Source of the DNA: Flavobacteriales bacterium
Lineage (GTDB): Bacteria > Bacteroidota > Bacteroidia > Flavobacteriales_F > PHOS-HE28
Direction of reading: 5' to 3'
Assembly (NCBI GenBank): GCA_020635715.1
Contig: JACJZG010000007.1
Coordinates: 62,001 to 126,000, forward strand
Length of the DNA: 64,000 bases
The notes under the pieces are model-generated. The model was not told the origin of the DNA and searched no databases. It saw nothing but the letters and a program-made list of their open reading frames with translations. This document shows, in pieces, positions 62,075 through 64,000 of this stretch (its first letter is position 1; each line of letters starts with the position of its first letter). Position numbers and translations under genes: made by a program.

Positions 62075-63480
62075 TCACGGCAGTTGCTCGGTTCGCGTCG
62101 CGGTCGGCACCACGCCGCCGATCGTTTGCAGGATGATGTCGCGGTCGTTGTTGGTGCCAGTATACATGATGGCCCCATCGAGGTTCACGTCGCGTGCATC
62201 ATAGACGTTGCCGACCACGTTGGTGGGCACAGCGCCGCCAATACCTTGGAGGACCAGGTCGCGATCGTTCCCGTCACCGGCGTACTTCACCTGGCCATTG
62301 AAGGTGGCGTCGCCTGGCCACAGGCAGTGTACGCTGCCCACCTGCATCCGCGCCGTTGTTCCGTATATCGGAAGTGATCCGTTCCGAAGATCCACGGTCA
62401 GGGTGGAGTACAGGTCCTTGTTCAACCATTGAGGCGCGGCGGTCATCACGCCGAGGTGGTTGCGATGGCGGATCGCGATATGATAGAGGTCGGGGGGGAG
62501 TGGAGCTGTCAGGAAGGTGGATCCGTTCACGCCGACCACATCGCCATCGCGTTGGAGGAGGAATGGAGCTGAATACAGCACCGTTCCGGGTGAGGTCGCT
62601 GACCGCAGTTCGACCACGACCCAGTCCACGATCGCGTTGACACCGGTGGTATTGAGCACGTCCTGCGTGGTGCTGAGGGCGGTCGGGGAGCCGGTGTACA
62701 GATAGCCCAAGGCCGTGTAGGGCTCGGGTGAGCGGCAGCAGGTTCGCTGCACGGAGGTCATCGCGCATGGGTGCGAGGGCAAAGCACCGCCAAGGCCGCC
62801 TTTAAATGGAACTGTTGACCGCAGGTGGAGGAGCTTGCGGTACCGCCGGAGGACGTTGCACAATAGACCACGTTCGATCCCCCCAGCAACCTGAGGACGT
62901 GTTCGGGGTGTACAGGATGACGGAATAGTCGTATCCGGTCGCGAGTGGTGTGTCGAAGCGCCAAAAGCCATTGGCGAGCTGGCTCCATCCGTTCGGGAAG
63001 ACACCGCTCAGGTAAAGGCCGTCCCGATCGATGGCATATTCCAGTCCGCTGCCGCATGGGTCCGGATTCCCCGGACTGCCGATGATGTCGAATGTACCCC
63101 TCCAGAACAGCGTACCCATTGTCGGTGGACAGGCTTGTCGAACCAGACCTCCGCTGAATAGGCCACATAATGGTTGAAGCAGGCAGTGGTCGTTGCTATG
63201 CATCCCAGCTCATCGGTCACCATCACATCGACCGGGCTGTCCATCAGTGGTAAAGTGGGCAAGTAGGTGGAGAACGTCCCTTGTGCGAAGCTCTGGGCGT
63301 TGAGAACAACACCGTTCGAGCCGGTGAACGTGAGTTGATAGGGGAACACCGCCTGTGAGGTCGATCGTGACGAAGGGGCGTTCGGCCCGCATTGGTTCGT
63401 CATCGATGGAAACGATCGACATTGGGAGTGCGCCACCAGTGGCAGCGATCCGACGAGCAGATTGAAGGTGGTCCTTTCAT
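62075..63480 (-). pseudogene. decayed surface protein with dockerin-like C-terminus
   Basis: C-terminal 220 codons are intact (TTGVNAIVDWVVVELRSATS, LQRDGDVVGVNGSTFLT, then two D-x-N-x-D-x-like repeats DATFNGQVKYAGDGNDRDLV and DVNLDGAIMYTGTNNDRDII, ending RTEQLP). The N-terminal part is spread over several frames: a signal-like TTFNLLVGSLPLVAHSQC, then PFVTIDLTG, FPYQLTFTGSNGVVLNAQSF and FWRGTFDIIGSPGNPDPC. At least four single-base indels separate them. Possible intact relatives are Bacteroidota surface proteins with PKD/SprB-like repeats. Confidence 0.7.
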
Positions 63481-63630
63481 GTTGAAGTGGACATTACGCA
63501 AGTACCGCCATGGTTCAGACGTATCTCTTCCAAAAGGTTGTCGAACTTGAACGGCTGACTTCGATGACCATCATCAGCGCCTCTTCCGAAAGGAAAGATA
63601 CCTTGTTCATCGGTATCGAATGCCGCATGG

Positions 63631-64000
63631 ATGGATGAACTGAAGACTTGGTTCCTGCAGCCGGCGCTCGTCCGTCTGGCTGAGCTCGCCGCGCTATTCG
63701 TGGTGGTATGGCTGCTCGTGCGCCTGCTCAAGACACAGGTGAACCGGCGCGCGGCGGACAGCGACACCCGTTACCGCGGTCGGAAGTCACTGGATGTAGC
63801 GGGTGTCGTGCTCGTGACCATCGGCGCATTGATCCTCTTCCGCGACAAGCTCGGTTCACTTTCGGTCACCTTCGGGCTCGCGGCGGCGGGCATCGCCTTC
63901 GCCTTGCAGGAGGTGATCGCCTCGGTGGCCGGCTGGCTGGCGGTGATCTTCGGTGGCTTCTACCGCACAGGCGACCGCGTGCAGCTTGGTGGCATCAAGG
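63631..64000 (+). CDS. mechanosensitive ion channel (MscS family), 3' partial
   Basis: Starts ATG at 63631 (MDELKTWFLQPALVRLAELA) and runs off the right edge without a stop. Two helices (about 16-30 and 54-70) precede the MscS pore helix FGLAAAGIAFALQEVIASVA and the start of the beta domain FYRTGDRVQLGG. MscS channels release solutes on hypo-osmotic shock. Confidence 0.9.
   Translation, partial: MDELKTWFLQPALVRLAELAALFVVVWLLVRLLKTQVNRRAADSDTRYRGRKSLDVAGVVLVTIGALILFRDKLGSLSVTFGLAAAGIAFALQEVIASVAGWLAVIFGGFYRTGDRVQLGGIK

Noticed and set aside
62274..62768. Separate 164-codon minus-strand gene
   Set aside because: It overlaps the intact C-terminal frame of the decayed surface protein in another frame; only a short piece (MRDDLRAANLLPLT) looks like displaced coding sequence of that same protein.

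Overview
The window is about 60-65% GC and looks like the chromosome of a Bacteroidota member, most likely a high-GC Flavobacteriales-type lineage. The reasons are several proteins with type IX secretion (T9SS) sorting tails, a PorP/SprF-like outer-membrane protein next to a gliding-motility-type C-terminal domain protein, a Rho factor with a long acidic and Q/N/R/D-rich insert, DUF4199 and DUF4293 proteins, a ComEC without its hydrolase domain, almost no Shine-Dalgarno sequences, and TAnnTTTG-like -7 boxes very close to start codons. No rRNA, tRNA, CRISPR array, phage or IS transposase is visible.

Layout. 1-8.7 kb: housekeeping (SpoIID-like protein, ThrE-type exporter, RlmI, ComEC, MBL hydrolase, Mpl). 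8.7-9.5 kb: a small four-helix-bundle gene bracketed by inverted heptanucleotide arrays. 9.5-19.3 kb: rho, enoyl-CoA hydratase, an alpha/beta-hydrolase-Kazal fusion lipoprotein, an MFS transporter and an RRM protein. 19.4-26.8 kb: gene remnants, then PorP/SprF and three secreted T9SS cargo proteins. 27-35.6 kb: a three-gene exported operon of unknown role, LemA-DUF2207, an oxidoreductase and a Crp/Fnr regulator. 35.8-41.5 kb: the complete ligase-associated DNA repair operon (exonuclease, ATP-dependent ligase, Lhr-like helicase, PdeM), with two compensating frameshifts in the helicase. 41.9-51.1 kb: AraC, SDR, PaiB-like, DUF1398 and PfpI genes, a frameshifted serine hydrolase and a class V aminotransferase. 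51.2-52.3 kb: an AT-rich orphan gene. 52.4-59.1 kb: the paaZ locus. 59.2-64 kb: secreted proteins, one badly decayed surface protein and the start of an MscS channel.

The most striking region is 52.4-56.8 kb. Downstream of the intact paaZ lie five further copies of its 3' end, all in the same orientation. Between successive copies sit one to three small unrelated genes (a DUF433/DUF5615 toxin-antitoxin pair, membrane proteins, lipoproteins, unknowns). The tails differ from each other mostly at third codon positions, so they look like paaZ ends from different donors rather than recent local duplications. The layout (gene, tail, gene, tail) resembles a cassette array that grows at the 3' end of a catabolic gene, but no recombinase is present in the window.

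Several genes carry single-base indels (helicase, serine hydrolase, the 62-63.5 kb surface protein). They may be real pseudogenes or residual assembly errors; this cannot be settled from the sequence alone.
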